64,000 nt of DNA, taken from NCBI GenBank assembly GCA_002387565.1, contig DGJT01000005.1:1-64000 (forward strand), written 5' to 3'. The notes under the pieces were generated by a model, which saw nothing but the letters and a program-made list of their open reading frames with translations, was not told the DNA's origin and did not search any database. Positions within the stretch are counted from its first letter, which is position 1, and each line of letters opens with the position of its first letter. Shown here piece after piece: positions 53,357 through 62,918 of this stretch. A program made the position numbers and the translations under genes. This DNA comes from Akkermansiaceae bacterium UBA4589. GTDB taxonomy: Bacteria > Verrucomicrobiota > Verrucomicrobiia > Verrucomicrobiales > Akkermansiaceae.

Positions 53357-56257
53357 TTAATGAGCTTCTAGCCAATTTATGCCCATGCCAAACTCGGCTT
53401 TAATCGGGATTTCGTTAGGTAGTTGCATGGACTCTTCCATAATTTTAGCTAGCACCTTAGGTAATGTATCAGCCTCACTAGGGTGTAAGTCAAAAATCAG
53501 TTCATCATGAATCTGCAGGAGCAACTGTGATTGACAGTTATTTTCTTTGAGATAGGCATGAATATCAATCATCGCCATTTTCATCATATCTGCCGCGGTG
53601 CCTTGAATCGGCATATTAATCGCTGCACGCTCAGCCATTTTTCTATCCATACCATTACTGGCATTAATTTGAGGCAAGTAACGTCTGCGTCCCCAATAAG
53701 TCTGAACATAACCTGTTTCTCTCGCTTTTACTAAAAGCTCATCTAGACAGGTTTTAACCGCAGGAAATGCTTCCCAATAGGTATTAATGAGTTCCTTGGC
53801 GTCTTTGAGTGCTAATCCATCTAAGCGTTGGGTCAGTCCAAAAGCGGAGATACCATATAAAATACCAAAGTTAACCACCTTGGCTTGACGACGCATCGCT
53901 CCTGTAACATCAGCATCATCAACTTGATAAATTTTCGCTGCAGTGGCGGTATGAATATCTTTGCCTTGGACAAAAGCTTCTTTTAGAGAGGCGTCACCTG
54001 ATAGAGCTGCCATAACGCGCAACTCAATTTGTGAGTAATCAATAGAGAGGAGTTGATGCCCTGCGTGATTAGCCACAAAAGCTTTGCGGACACGACGCCC
54101 TAATTCGGTGCGCATAGGGATATTTTGCAAATTAGGGTCACTGCAAGACAGTCGCCCAGTACTCACTAAGAGTTGGTGGAAATGCGCATGCACACGTTGC
54201 GTTTTAGGATGTAGGTGTTTGGGTAGGGCCTCTACGTAAGTGCTGAGTAATTTCTGATACTCTCGGTAATCAAGAATAGCAGGGATAACAGGGTGCACAG
54301 ATTTAAGGCTTTGCAACACAGATTCATTGGTAGAATACTGACCTGTCTTGGTTTTTTTGGGCTTGGGTTCAATGCCTAATTGGTCGAATAAGAAATAGCC
54401 TAATTGTTTAGGCGAATTGAGGTTGAGAGGCTCATCGCTATACGCTTGGATAATGGCACTATCAGACTCTAGTTTAGAAGAAATCTCAGCTTTGAGTTCA
54501 TTAAGGATATCTAAGTTCAGGCTGATTCCTTCATTTTCCATAGCTGCCAAGGCAGGCATAAGGGGCATTTCAATATGGTAGAATACACGATCAAGCTTGG
54601 TAGCTTGGATTTTTTGCTCGAGTTGCAGTTTTAAATCTAACATTAAATCAGATTTTTCACCACACAGCTTAGCGAGAGTTTGGCTATCCCATATGAGCGG
54701 AGCTTCATCATTCGTTGCCGCTCCCTCAAATAAATTTAAGTTAGATTCTTGGGCGGCTTGCAAATCTGGTTTTTGTAAATCAAGGGTGCTTGAATCAAGC
54801 ATGTGATAATCGCAATGCTTTTCCACTAATGCGTGCAGAGCTTGTTGAGGTTTAGGGGTTTCCGGCTCTAATAACTGTTGTGCTAAATGCAGGTCAAATA
54901 AGCTTGGTAGGTCAGGCAGGCTAACTTGGCTCTGTTTTGCCCAATAAGTCAGATAACTGATAAAGCCTTTGAGATGGTAGCCAATGAGTACCGCTTGCTC
55001 CTCTCTTGCCCATTGTATCAGATATAAATACACGTCTAAACTAGGTTTATGTAGGTATAAGCTTTGGCGAGGACTAATACTTATAGATACTCCAAGTAAA
55101 GGGGCATTAGTATCGAGGCGTTTGAGAGCCTCTTGAGAAGCTTGATTTGCGTGAGGGTCTTGCTCCCAGATAGGCACTAAACTGATATGCTTAGGTTGTT
55201 TGAATAATACCGCTTGCTCAGAAGCTTTTTTTAGGAAGAGGTGTAGTTGTTTTTCTAAAGTTTCTGCATCAAAATTCTCACAATTTAGAGATTGATAATT
55301 AGTTTGTCTGCTTTCAAAGTTATTCACTTTGACGGGCTTGACTGAATCTAGAGCCTCTGCCCTTGTCGACTCTTCGGCAAATTCTAGTAACTTGTTGGTG
55401 AGTTGTTTAAAGCCTTGTTGATGTCCAAATTCAGCAATTGGTTTGGCCTCGACAGGGTTGAGACGATAACTATTTAGGTCTAAATCAACCTCAATATCAG
55501 TCCAGATGCGCACTAATTTTTTGTACAAAGCAAGCTTATCTTTTTGCGCTTCTACATTTTCTTTTTGCTTACCTTTAAGTTTATCAATATTAGCGACCAC
55601 TCCCTCAACACTTTTGTACTCATCAATGAGCTTGATAGCTGTTTTTTCACCAATACCTGAAACACCGGGAATATTATCTGCGGCATCACCAGCCAAAGCC
55701 AGAATATCAATAAGTTGGCGTGGTTCCTCAATTTGCCATTTGGCGCACACATCAGCCACATCCATGACTTCAGCGGCAATTTTTCCTTTGGCGGGGCGCC
55801 ACAAACTAATTTTATCAGTCACACACTGAGCAAAATCCTTATCCGGAGTCACCATATAAAACTGAATATCCTCATTTTGTTGCGAAATTTGATGAGCCAC
55901 ACTACAAATCAAATCATCTGCCTCATAGCCATCGCGCCTTAGTAATGGCATATCTAATACCTCAGCGAGCTCAATAGCTAATTTAATACAAAGGCGTAAA
56001 TCATCAGGCATCGCCTCACGCTGAGCCTTATAAGCAGGAAAATCAGTATGACGCTGAGTCGGCGCAGACGTATCCAAGGCAAGCGCCATGTAATCGGGCT
56101 TCTCCTTGAGCTTAATATCACAGATGAAATTAGCTAAGCCGTATAAGCCAGAAATATTCTCCTTATCAAGATTAAGCAGAGGGTTTTTGCTAAAGGCAAA
56201 ATGCGCACGATACAGCAAAGCCATACCATCAAAGAGAAAAAATTTAGATTCAGCCAT
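53357..56257 (-). CDS. polA: DNA polymerase I with degenerate 3'-5' exonuclease domain
   Basis: The 966-residue enzyme has the 5' nuclease domain (FDGMALLYRAHFAF, YEADDLI, ALAGDAADNIPGVSGIGEKTA), a central exonuclease-like domain, and the polymerase domain with motif A LLSIDYSQIELRVMA, motif B RRQAKVVNFGILYGISAFG and motif C QIHDELIFDL. In the central domain the expected DxE of Exo I and the Asp of Exo II are missing (region HISLVPIWEQD and LIGYHLKGFISYL). Proofreading is therefore probably absent, as in Taq and Bacillus Pol I. It fills gaps in repair and replaces RNA primers. Confidence 0.95.
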   Translation of the reverse strand: MAESKFFLFDGMALLYRAHFAFSKNPLLNLDKENISGLYGLANFICDIKLKEKPDYMALALDTSAPTQRHTDFPAYKAQREAMPDDLRLCIKLAIELAEVLDMPLLRRDGYEADDLICSVAHQISQQNEDIQFYMVTPDKDFAQCVTDKISLWRPAKGKIAAEVMDVADVCAKWQIEEPRQLIDILALAGDAADNIPGVSGIGEKTAIKLIDEYKSVEGVVANIDKLKGKQKENVEAQKDKLALYKKLVRIWTDIEVDLDLNSYRLNPVEAKPIAEFGHQQGFKQLTNKLLEFAEESTRAEALDSVKPVKVNNFESRQTNYQSLNCENFDAETLEKQLHLFLKKASEQAVLFKQPKHISLVPIWEQDPHANQASQEALKRLDTNAPLLGVSISISPRQSLYLHKPSLDVYLYLIQWAREEQAVLIGYHLKGFISYLTYWAKQSQVSLPDLPSLFDLHLAQQLLEPETPKPQQALHALVEKHCDYHMLDSSTLDLQKPDLQAAQESNLNLFEGAATNDEAPLIWDSQTLAKLCGEKSDLMLDLKLQLEQKIQATKLDRVFYHIEMPLMPALAAMENEGISLNLDILNELKAEISSKLESDSAIIQAYSDEPLNLNSPKQLGYFLFDQLGIEPKPKKTKTGQYSTNESVLQSLKSVHPVIPAILDYREYQKLLSTYVEALPKHLHPKTQRVHAHFHQLLVSTGRLSCSDPNLQNIPMRTELGRRVRKAFVANHAGHQLLSIDYSQIELRVMAALSGDASLKEAFVQGKDIHTATAAKIYQVDDADVTGAMRRQAKVVNFGILYGISAFGLTQRLDGLALKDAKELINTYWEAFPAVKTCLDELLVKARETGYVQTYWGRRRYLPQINASNGMDRKMAERAAINMPIQGTAADMMKMAMIDIHAYLKENNCQSQLLLQIHDELIFDLHPSEADTLPKVLAKIMEESMQLPNEIPIKAEFGMGINWLEAH

Positions 56258-56405
56258 AGGTGATTTAATATCTAATCACAGTTTTACGCTTAAGTCGCCA
56301 GATGTCAAGGTAGCGGACAAACTAATAAGCATAAGTTTATTAGTTATAGCTTTGAAATAATAACGTACTTACGTGTGTAATTTTGCTATTCTAACGTTTA
56401 GCTTG

Positions 56406-56681
56406 TTAGTTGAGACTGTCTTTATTAGAGTGCGCTTGTTTTTTAAGTATTAGTTTAGCTACAGCTTTTTGTGGTATGCTCCATTGCTTAAAGAAACGCT
56501 GCAGCTTACGATACTCACTAGCGTGTTTAGCTGTAGTTGCTTGGTGTGAGGCTAAGTGAGTAAGATTAACACTACGGCATTGAATTACACCTAAAATAAG
56601 ATTGGATAAGCACTTAAACCGTGCTAAATTACCGCCGACTTGCTCATTAAGGACTTCGAGTAAAAATTGGGTTTTAAACAT
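56406..56681 (-). pseudogene. N-terminal fragment of IS4-family transposase
   Basis: The 91-residue frame has the N-terminal region typical of IS4-family transposases: LLEVLNEQVGGNLARFKCLSNLILGVIQCRSVNLTHLA, then YRKLQRFFKQW and AVAKLILKK. A full transposase would be about 350-400 residues and carry the DDE catalytic domain, which is missing. The remaining DNA to polA has no transposase sequence. It is a remnant of an insertion element next to the sulfatase gene. Confidence 0.75.
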
Positions 56682-56880
56682 ACCAATTTTGGAAGACTTG
56701 TGAGCAAGTCAAGCTCTAAACCCTGTTAAATCAACATTTGCACACTCTTTTTTTGTCGTGTAGTGTGAAATATTTTGTTTTATAATTTAGCTGAATTAAT
56801 CTCTTTCAATTCTTTACAATTACAAGCAAAATAATTTTAAATTACTTGATTACACCAAAGTTTCCAATTATTAACATATT

Positions 56881-58470
56881 ATGAAAAAACTTATTTCTTT
56901 ATTATTACAAGCAATATTAATTTTAACTCTCAGCTTTTCATTGTTGAAAGCTACTCAGCCTAATGTTGTAGTTATTGTGGCAGATGATTTGGGTTATGCG
57001 GACATGTCTTTTCTGCCTCAAGCTCCTGCTGATATAAAGAAGTTTGGTACACCGGGTATCGATCGTTTGGCAAAGACAGGTACTTACTTTGCCAACGGGT
57101 ATTCAACCTCATCAATTTGCAGTCCTTCTCGTGCTGGTTTAATTACTGGTCGCTACCAACAAAGATGGGGTAATTACAGCTATGGGCAGGGGGGATTAGA
57201 CCCCAGTGAACTCACTATACCTGAAGCGCTTAATGATATGGGTTATGCTACTTCGAAAATTGGTAAAACTCACATGAATGGAGGACCAAAAACATACCCG
57301 CCTACTTTACATGGTTTTGAAGAAGCTTTTGGCTATCAAGGAGGAACATGGGATTACATCCGCCTAAGTGAAAAGGATGTCGAAGCTTATAATAATAAGG
57401 AGGGTGGCAATAAAAGAGGGCATCAGGTAGTAGGTCCTCTTCTGAAAGTCGTGGGGAGAGGAAATAAAATAGATAAAGGAGAATATGTTTCTTATGAGAA
57501 TCGCTTGACTACTGATATATTTACTGAAGAAGCCATTTCTTTTATTGAACGACAAACTAATGAACGTCCATTTTATCTCCACCTGTCACACCTTGCGGTT
57601 CATCAACCTACCTACATTGTAAATGAAAAGTGGGCTAAAAAAGTTGGAGCACGTTATGTGCCTTGGGACAGAAATGCCAAAAAGTGGAGCTACCCATACT
57701 GGGAACCTAGTGAAGAAAAAAGTACAGTTTTTCACCAGAGATGGGGACATATGGGAGAGATTGACCCTCATGGCCGTCGTTGTTACTTAGCTAATCTTTT
57801 GGCTTTGGATGATGGAATTAATAGAGTCTTGGATGCTCTTAAAGAAAAAGGAATCCTTGAGAATACATTGGTATTTTTTATTTCTGATAATGGAGGAACG
57901 GCCACTACTTTTGCAGATAACACACCTTTGCGTGGTTCCAAATATATGTATTCTGAGGGTGGAATTAGGATTCCGTTTATAGTAAGTATGCCAGGAACTT
58001 TGCCTCAAGGAGAATTTAATACGCAAGCGCTTGTATCTACTATGGATATTTTTCCTACTATTTTAGATCTCATTGGCAAACCCTCTCCATCTAATTTGGA
58101 TGGCAAAAGTATTCTACCTATTTTAAAGGGAGAGAAGAAGACTCAGCACGAATGGTTAGCATGGGCAAAAAGTCGGACAGAATGGGTAATTCGCAAAGGC
58201 AAATGGAAGCTATCTAATAACAATGGATGGAATAAATATAATTATGCTAAGTTTAATGAGAATGGAGATGTAGAACGTGGAGACCCCGTTACCTATCCTA
58301 ATGGGCTGCAATTATTCAATCTTGAAGATGACATAGGTGAAACAGTAAATCTTGCTCATGAATATCCAAATTTAATTGAGAATTTAAAAGAAATTCAAAG
58401 CTCTTGGGCAGCTGAAATGGCTGACCCTATAAAATCTAAGGATAAGTATGCCAGTAGGAATAAGAAATGA
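56881..58470 (+). CDS. Secreted formylglycine-dependent sulfatase
   Basis: The 529-residue enzyme has a signal peptide (about residues 1-24), metal ligands Asp35/Asp36 in VADDLGYAD, and the formylglycine motif CSPSRAGLITG (Cys80, the residue to be oxidised), plus FISDNGG and GSKYMYSEGGIRIPF. It belongs to the alkaline-phosphatase superfamily and hydrolyses a sulfate ester, probably of a polysaccharide. It needs a formylglycine-generating enzyme, not encoded here. Sulfatases are very numerous in marine PVC bacteria. An IS remnant lies upstream and a gene-free gap downstream. Confidence 0.93.
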   Translation: MKKLISLLLQAILILTLSFSLLKATQPNVVVIVADDLGYADMSFLPQAPADIKKFGTPGIDRLAKTGTYFANGYSTSSICSPSRAGLITGRYQQRWGNYSYGQGGLDPSELTIPEALNDMGYATSKIGKTHMNGGPKTYPPTLHGFEEAFGYQGGTWDYIRLSEKDVEAYNNKEGGNKRGHQVVGPLLKVVGRGNKIDKGEYVSYENRLTTDIFTEEAISFIERQTNERPFYLHLSHLAVHQPTYIVNEKWAKKVGARYVPWDRNAKKWSYPYWEPSEEKSTVFHQRWGHMGEIDPHGRRCYLANLLALDDGINRVLDALKEKGILENTLVFFISDNGGTATTFADNTPLRGSKYMYSEGGIRIPFIVSMPGTLPQGEFNTQALVSTMDIFPTILDLIGKPSPSNLDGKSILPILKGEKKTQHEWLAWAKSRTEWVIRKGKWKLSNNNGWNKYNYAKFNENGDVERGDPVTYPNGLQLFNLEDDIGETVNLAHEYPNLIENLKEIQSSWAAEMADPIKSKDKYASRNKK

Positions 58471-58838
58471 TTCTTACTACAAAATTTGAAATCGGTCCTA
58501 AATGACAGTGATTTAAGAGGGCTTATCAATTTAAATTTACTGGTATAAACAGCTTTTTTGTAACAAAGAAGACTCTAAACCTTATTATAAAAAGCTAAAG
58601 ATTTTTATAATTAAATTTGTTCATTTAATAAAGGATCAACGCCGAAACAATGAACTAAGTAGAGTCTTTTTCATAAACTGTATAAATTTTATGGCTAGTT
58701 TGAGATTAGGTCTTTAAATTCTATTCTAAATGGCTCAATGATCAATTGTTTTTGCGTGTTGTTAGGTGCTTGGACTATTGGGTCTTGTGGTTAAGACAAG
58801 GGTTGTTTTTTGGGGTGTAATTTGTTAAATCAAGAATT
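58471..58838. other. 368-base gap without a gene
   Basis: AT-rich. No conserved ORF is seen. A perfect 9-base inverted pair, AAGACTCTA (58569-58577) and TAGAGTCTT (58660-58668), brackets about 82 bases and is followed by a short T run. This could close a small RNA, but there is no recognisable family. Confidence 0.4.
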
Positions 58839-59756
58839 ATGAATTCATCCGTTATAGTTTTATTTTCAGGTCAAGGTGCGCAGAAGGTTGGTATGGGCTT
58901 AGATTATTTTGAGCAGGAGCCGCTAGCTAAACCTTATTTTGATAAAGCACGTGAAGTTTTAGGCGAGGAGTTTATCAAGGTGCTGTTTGAGGGGCCTGCT
59001 GAGGAGCTTACACGTACGTCTTATTGTCAGCCGGCTTTGTATTTGCATGGTTATGTAACATTGCAGTTACTCAAAGCTAAGTTTCCTGAGTTAAATATTG
59101 TAGGAGCTGCTGGTTTATCATTAGGTGAGTTTACTGCGCATGCTGCTGCAGGGACGTTTAGCTTTGAGCAGGGTTTGAGCATTGTGGCTAAGCGTGGCGC
59201 TTTGATGGAGGAGGCGTGTTTAAATACAGCGGGTACTATGGCTGCTATGATTGGTGGTGAGGTTGCGGTAATTGAGCAATTGGCTGCGGATTGCGGAGTA
59301 GATGTGGCTAATTATAATGCACCAGGTCAAATTGTTTTGTCTGGGACTAAAGAGGGTATTACTAAGGCAGTTGGCTTAGCTAAAGAGAGAGGTGTTAGAA
59401 TGGCTAAAGAGTTGCAAGTAGCAGGAGCGTACCACTCGCAGTTGATGTTGTCTGCGCAGAAGGGCTTGGCTAAAGTGCTTGAGGATGAGGTGTTGTCTGA
59501 GCCTCAAATGCCAGTGATTAGTAATTTTTCTACAGAAAAACCTCATGTAGCAGCTGATATTAAGGCTGATTTGGTGAATCAGGTGACAGGCTCTGTGCGC
59601 TGGAGCCAGTCGATGCTTAAACTCATTGAAGAAGGGCAGCAAAACTTCCTCGAGCTAGGTCCAGGTAAGGTTATTAGCGGACTTATGGGCAGAACTGATA
59701 AAAGTGTGCAAATTCAAGCTATTGAGACGCTTGCTGATTTTGATAATTTATCATAA
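58839..59756 (+). CDS. fabD: Malonyl-CoA:ACP transacylase
   Basis: The 305-residue enzyme loads malonyl groups on ACP for fatty acid synthesis. The start LFSGQGAQKVGMG, nucleophile Ser94 in GLSLGE, the Arg region around KRGALMEEA and His199 in VAGAYHSQLM are typical. GLSLGE has Leu in place of the His of GHSLGE; this variant is known in plants, cyanobacteria and related lineages. No other fab or ACP genes are adjacent. Confidence 0.93.
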   Translation: MNSSVIVLFSGQGAQKVGMGLDYFEQEPLAKPYFDKAREVLGEEFIKVLFEGPAEELTRTSYCQPALYLHGYVTLQLLKAKFPELNIVGAAGLSLGEFTAHAAAGTFSFEQGLSIVAKRGALMEEACLNTAGTMAAMIGGEVAVIEQLAADCGVDVANYNAPGQIVLSGTKEGITKAVGLAKERGVRMAKELQVAGAYHSQLMLSAQKGLAKVLEDEVLSEPQMPVISNFSTEKPHVAADIKADLVNQVTGSVRWSQSMLKLIEEGQQNFLELGPGKVISGLMGRTDKSVQIQAIETLADFDNLS

Positions 59757-59854
59757 GTACAATAAAAATAGCGTGACAAATTTACTTAATTTAGCTTAAG
59801 TAAACAGATGATACCATTTTTGTAGTTGGTGTTTTTATTTTTTTGAACTAATTT

Positions 59855-60928
59855 ATGATTTCTTTAACTAGTATTTTAGAGCGCGCGGTTGATGTAGGTG
59901 CTTCTGATATCCATATTGCTCCATTAGCCCCAGTTTGTTATAGGGTGAGTGGCGATATATCTCCAGATGGCGATGTGATTATGAGTGCTGAAGATACGGC
60001 ACGTATAGTTAAGCAAGGTTTGACAGAAAGTGAAATCGTGCAACTAGCAAAAAACAAAAGTTTTGATAAGGCGATAGCTCTTCCTTCTAGAAACTGCCGC
60101 TTTAGGGTAAATGTTTATATTGCCAAAGGAGCATTTGGCTTGGTATTACGTCAAATTCCAGATGATATTATTCCTTTAGAAAAGTTGCAGTTTAACCCTT
60201 TAGTGGTTAAGCAGTTAGATCGACCGCGTGGGCTAATTTTGGTGACAGGCCCTACAGGCTCAGGTAAGAGTACAACCCTCGCTTCTATTATTAATTATAT
60301 AGCTAAGCGCAATAGTCATAATATTATTACTTTAGAAGACCCTATCGAATTTGTTCATCATCATAGTAGTTCTTTGATTATTCAAAGAGAAATTGGCGAA
60401 GACTGTCCTAGCTTCTTAGATGGTTTACGTGACTGTTTGAGGGAAGATCCAGATGTGATTCTAGTAGGGGAGCTTAGGGACCAGGAGACTATTGAGGCAG
60501 CTCTAACTGCTGCTGAAACAGGTCACTTAGTCATGGGCACTTTACATACAACAGGTGCAGCTAAAACTGTAGATAGGATTATTGATGTGTTTCCTGGAGA
60601 GAGTCGTGATCAAATCAGAGCCCAGCTAGCTACAGGTTTAGTGTCTATTATTTCTCAGACTTTATGTAAGAAAGTAGGAGGAGGCAGGGTTGCCGCTTGC
60701 GAAATTTTGGTTAATACCAAGTCTATTGCGCAGCAAATTAGGGAAGGGCAAACACACAAAATTAATAATGATTTAATTACAGGTAAAAAATTAGGTATGA
60801 TTACTTTAGATAAGCGTCTAGAAGAATTGGTTAGAGAAGGGCAAATTACAGAGACTGAAGCATTGAAAAAAGCAGCAGAACCATTTACTCTGGCACAAAA
60901 TCTAGGTGTTGATTATTATGAAGTTTAA
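59855..60928 (+). CDS. pilT: PilT-type twitching/retraction ATPase
   Basis: The 357-residue ATPase resembles PilT/PilU: LERAVDVGASDIHIAP, Walker A GPTGSGKST, Asp box TLEDPIEFVHHHSSSLIIQREIGED, Walker B VILVGELRDQE, and AAETGHLVMGTLHTTGAAKTVDRIIDVFP. It lacks the MshEN and zinc regions of the GspE/PilB pair at 33.4-37 kb. It retracts type IV pili. It heads an operon of three overlapping genes, a typical pilM/N/O-like arrangement. Confidence 0.92.
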   Translation: MISLTSILERAVDVGASDIHIAPLAPVCYRVSGDISPDGDVIMSAEDTARIVKQGLTESEIVQLAKNKSFDKAIALPSRNCRFRVNVYIAKGAFGLVLRQIPDDIIPLEKLQFNPLVVKQLDRPRGLILVTGPTGSGKSTTLASIINYIAKRNSHNIITLEDPIEFVHHHSSSLIIQREIGEDCPSFLDGLRDCLREDPDVILVGELRDQETIEAALTAAETGHLVMGTLHTTGAAKTVDRIIDVFPGESRDQIRAQLATGLVSIISQTLCKKVGGGRVAACEILVNTKSIAQQIREGQTHKINNDLITGKKLGMITLDKRLEELVREGQITETEALKKAAEPFTLAQNLGVDYYEV

Positions 60929-61805
60929 GAAAAAATATAAAAATCACTTTCTTATTTTTCAACGCAATGCGGTGTTGGAACTTAAAGAAGTGAAGAAAAA
61001 AATAATTATTACCCAAGCACCTAATTTGAGCCCTGTGCAGGCGCTAGCAGCGCTCAAAGTGAATAAGTCTGCTTATCCAACTATGGTCGTTGACTGCTTG
61101 CCACACTTTTTTGCAGGGGTTAAGCTGCCTAAAAATAAGATACGTATAGAAGAAAAAGTCAATGCAACGATTAAAAGTGAGCACTACATAGATGTGGAAA
61201 AAAATCGTATTACTTATTTTAATAGTAAGGGCGTTATTTTAGAAGATTTAGATGAAGATATTGATAAGATAGGTAAAAGAGTGTTTGTTCAAGGCCTTGA
61301 CGAGGAAAGCTTGTATGAATTAGATAAATCTTTATTTAAGAAAAACTATTATTTTCCACGCGTTTTTCAATTAGATGGGCTTATTTTTCATTCCTGTTTT
61401 AATCATTACGCTGGTCAGTTACGTAATGATTATTTTAATTTGGTACTCTACTCAAATGTAGAAGATCACACACAAATGAGCATTATTGTGTATAGCAAAG
61501 AGGGTATTGAGTATGCGGCTTCGTTAGAGTTGATGAGCTTTGAGGAACTCCCTCATAAACTTAATTTGATGCTGTCTCAAATTGAAGGTAGCCTTAAGAA
61601 GAATATTGATAAGTTACAAGTGTACTCAGAGCCTTTCTATAGTCAATTAAAAGCAAAATTAGAGGCTAGCTATTTAGCTAAAAGTTTGACGTTACTCTAC
61701 GAGGGGCTTTCTCCTGCTGTAGCAGATAGTATAGATGAATCAGTAGATGCGGAACTTATTAGACAGGCATTGCCAATTTTAGATTTAATGAATAAAAAAT
61801 CATGA
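60918..61805 (+). CDS. PilM/GspL-like operon protein (tentative)
   Basis: The 295-residue protein lies where PilM would be, starting at ATG 60918 within the last codons of pilT (11-base overlap) and overlapping the next gene. It has no signal or membrane segment and ends with a helical region (AKLEASYLAKSLTLLYEG). Typical PilM actin-fold motifs are not obvious, so the name rests on context. It would be a cytosolic member of a pilus inner-membrane complex. Confidence 0.55.
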   Translation: MKFKKKYKNHFLIFQRNAVLELKEVKKKIIITQAPNLSPVQALAALKVNKSAYPTMVVDCLPHFFAGVKLPKNKIRIEEKVNATIKSEHYIDVEKNRITYFNSKGVILEDLDEDIDKIGKRVFVQGLDEESLYELDKSLFKKNYYFPRVFQLDGLIFHSCFNHYAGQLRNDYFNLVLYSNVEDHTQMSIIVYSKEGIEYAASLELMSFEELPHKLNLMLSQIEGSLKKNIDKLQVYSEPFYSQLKAKLEASYLAKSLTLLYEGLSPAVADSIDESVDAELIRQALPILDLMNKKS

Positions 61806-62359
61806 TCTGGGTAGAAAATATTAAATTGTCAAAAATCTCTATACGTTATTATAGAGCAAAAGCAACCAGACGTTGTTTGCTAGTTTTTCTAGTGGTGGCT
61901 ACGGCAGGGGCTCTATATAGTTATATTAATTACCTTGAAGTCAGTGAGCTTGAAGAAAGAGTCAAAGGAGACAATAATGAAATTCAACGCCTGAGTGCTA
62001 CGAATCAACAAGCCCTTAACTACCAGTCTGCTATTCAAGGCTATGAAAGCCAATTAAATAAAATTCAAAGCTTCTTATCTCAGGAGCAAGACGTTGCAGG
62101 TTTGATGGCTAGTATTATAGCTATTAAGCCAGCGGCTATTAATATTGCTGAAATTTCTTTGCATAAAAATAGCAAACTAAAATCAACAATACCTTTTGCA
62201 TTAAAAATACAGGGTGTAACGACAGATTTGCAGGCTATTGAAATTTATAAAGAATCTATTATAGAAATTTTAGGTGCAGACCATGAATTGGAGACTACAG
62301 CATCATTGCTGAGCACTTACAATTATAATTATTCAATTAATAGCGTCATTTCTCAATAA
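61802..62359 (+). CDS. PilN-like bitopic membrane protein
   Basis: The 185-residue protein has a short basic cytosolic start, one membrane helix (LLVFLVVATAGALYSYI), then a coiled coil (residues about 50-95, YLEVSELEERVKGDNNEI) and a small C-terminal fold, the plan of PilN. It overlaps its upstream and downstream neighbours by 4 and 1 bases. Identity rests on architecture and order. Confidence 0.65.
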   Translation: MIWVENIKLSKISIRYYRAKATRRCLLVFLVVATAGALYSYINYLEVSELEERVKGDNNEIQRLSATNQQALNYQSAIQGYESQLNKIQSFLSQEQDVAGLMASIIAIKPAAINIAEISLHKNSKLKSTIPFALKIQGVTTDLQAIEIYKESIIEILGADHELETTASLLSTYNYNYSINSVISQ

Positions 62360-62904
62360 TGAAAAAGAAAACACATACTCAAGTTTTAGTAGAAGCGCAT
62401 GTCAAAGCCTGGGGCTTTTGGTCTGCACTTATAGCCATTGCTGGCACTGCTTATTTTACTAAAACAAGACTAGATATTAAGCAAGATTTAGACGTTAAAG
62501 TCGCTAAACTTGAAGCAAAGTTAAGTGCTTATGAATATAACTCTGAGCAAATCAATAAGCTTGTTGAGTATCAAGGGAAAATTGAAAACTATCTTTTCAT
62601 CATAGAGGAAAAATTATTCTTCCCTTCTCAAAATACTTTTAATTTGCAGAAAGTATATACTCTTTCTGATGAATTAGAGCAGCAAATCAATAATTTAGCT
62701 TTTGCGCCTCATGTGACTAATAGTAATGATATAAGCACACTTACATTTAGTGTTTCAGGGCAAGTAGAGGACTTATTCTATCTTATCCAAGAATTTCGTT
62801 CACGCATGTGGTATAATCAGGTGAATGGTCTTGTTTTATTAAATCGTGGTGAAACGCGACAAACCATAAATATTGGTTTCGATTTGCTTAACGCTAAAGA
62901 ATAA
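62359..62904 (+). CDS. PilO-like bitopic membrane protein
   Basis: The 181-residue protein begins with a cytosolic tail (MKKKTHTQVLVEAHVKA), one hydrophobic segment (FWSALIAIAGTAYF), a coiled coil (DLDVKVAKLEAKLSAYEYNSEQ) and a C-terminal domain that ends IGFDLLNAKE. It matches the PilO plan and follows the PilN-like gene at a TAATG junction. It would form the PilN/PilO heterodimer around the pilus machine. It is convergent with the YbjN-like gene, 14 bases on. Confidence 0.65.
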   Translation: MKKKTHTQVLVEAHVKAWGFWSALIAIAGTAYFTKTRLDIKQDLDVKVAKLEAKLSAYEYNSEQINKLVEYQGKIENYLFIIEEKLFFPSQNTFNLQKVYTLSDELEQQINNLAFAPHVTNSNDISTLTFSVSGQVEDLFYLIQEFRSRMWYNQVNGLVLLNRGETRQTINIGFDLLNAKE

Positions 62905-62918
62905 TAAGGCAATCAAAC

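Noticed and set aside
56682..56880. Full insertion sequence around the IS4-type fragment
   Set aside because: No terminal inverted repeats or catalytic domain of a transposase were found, so only the fragment is called.
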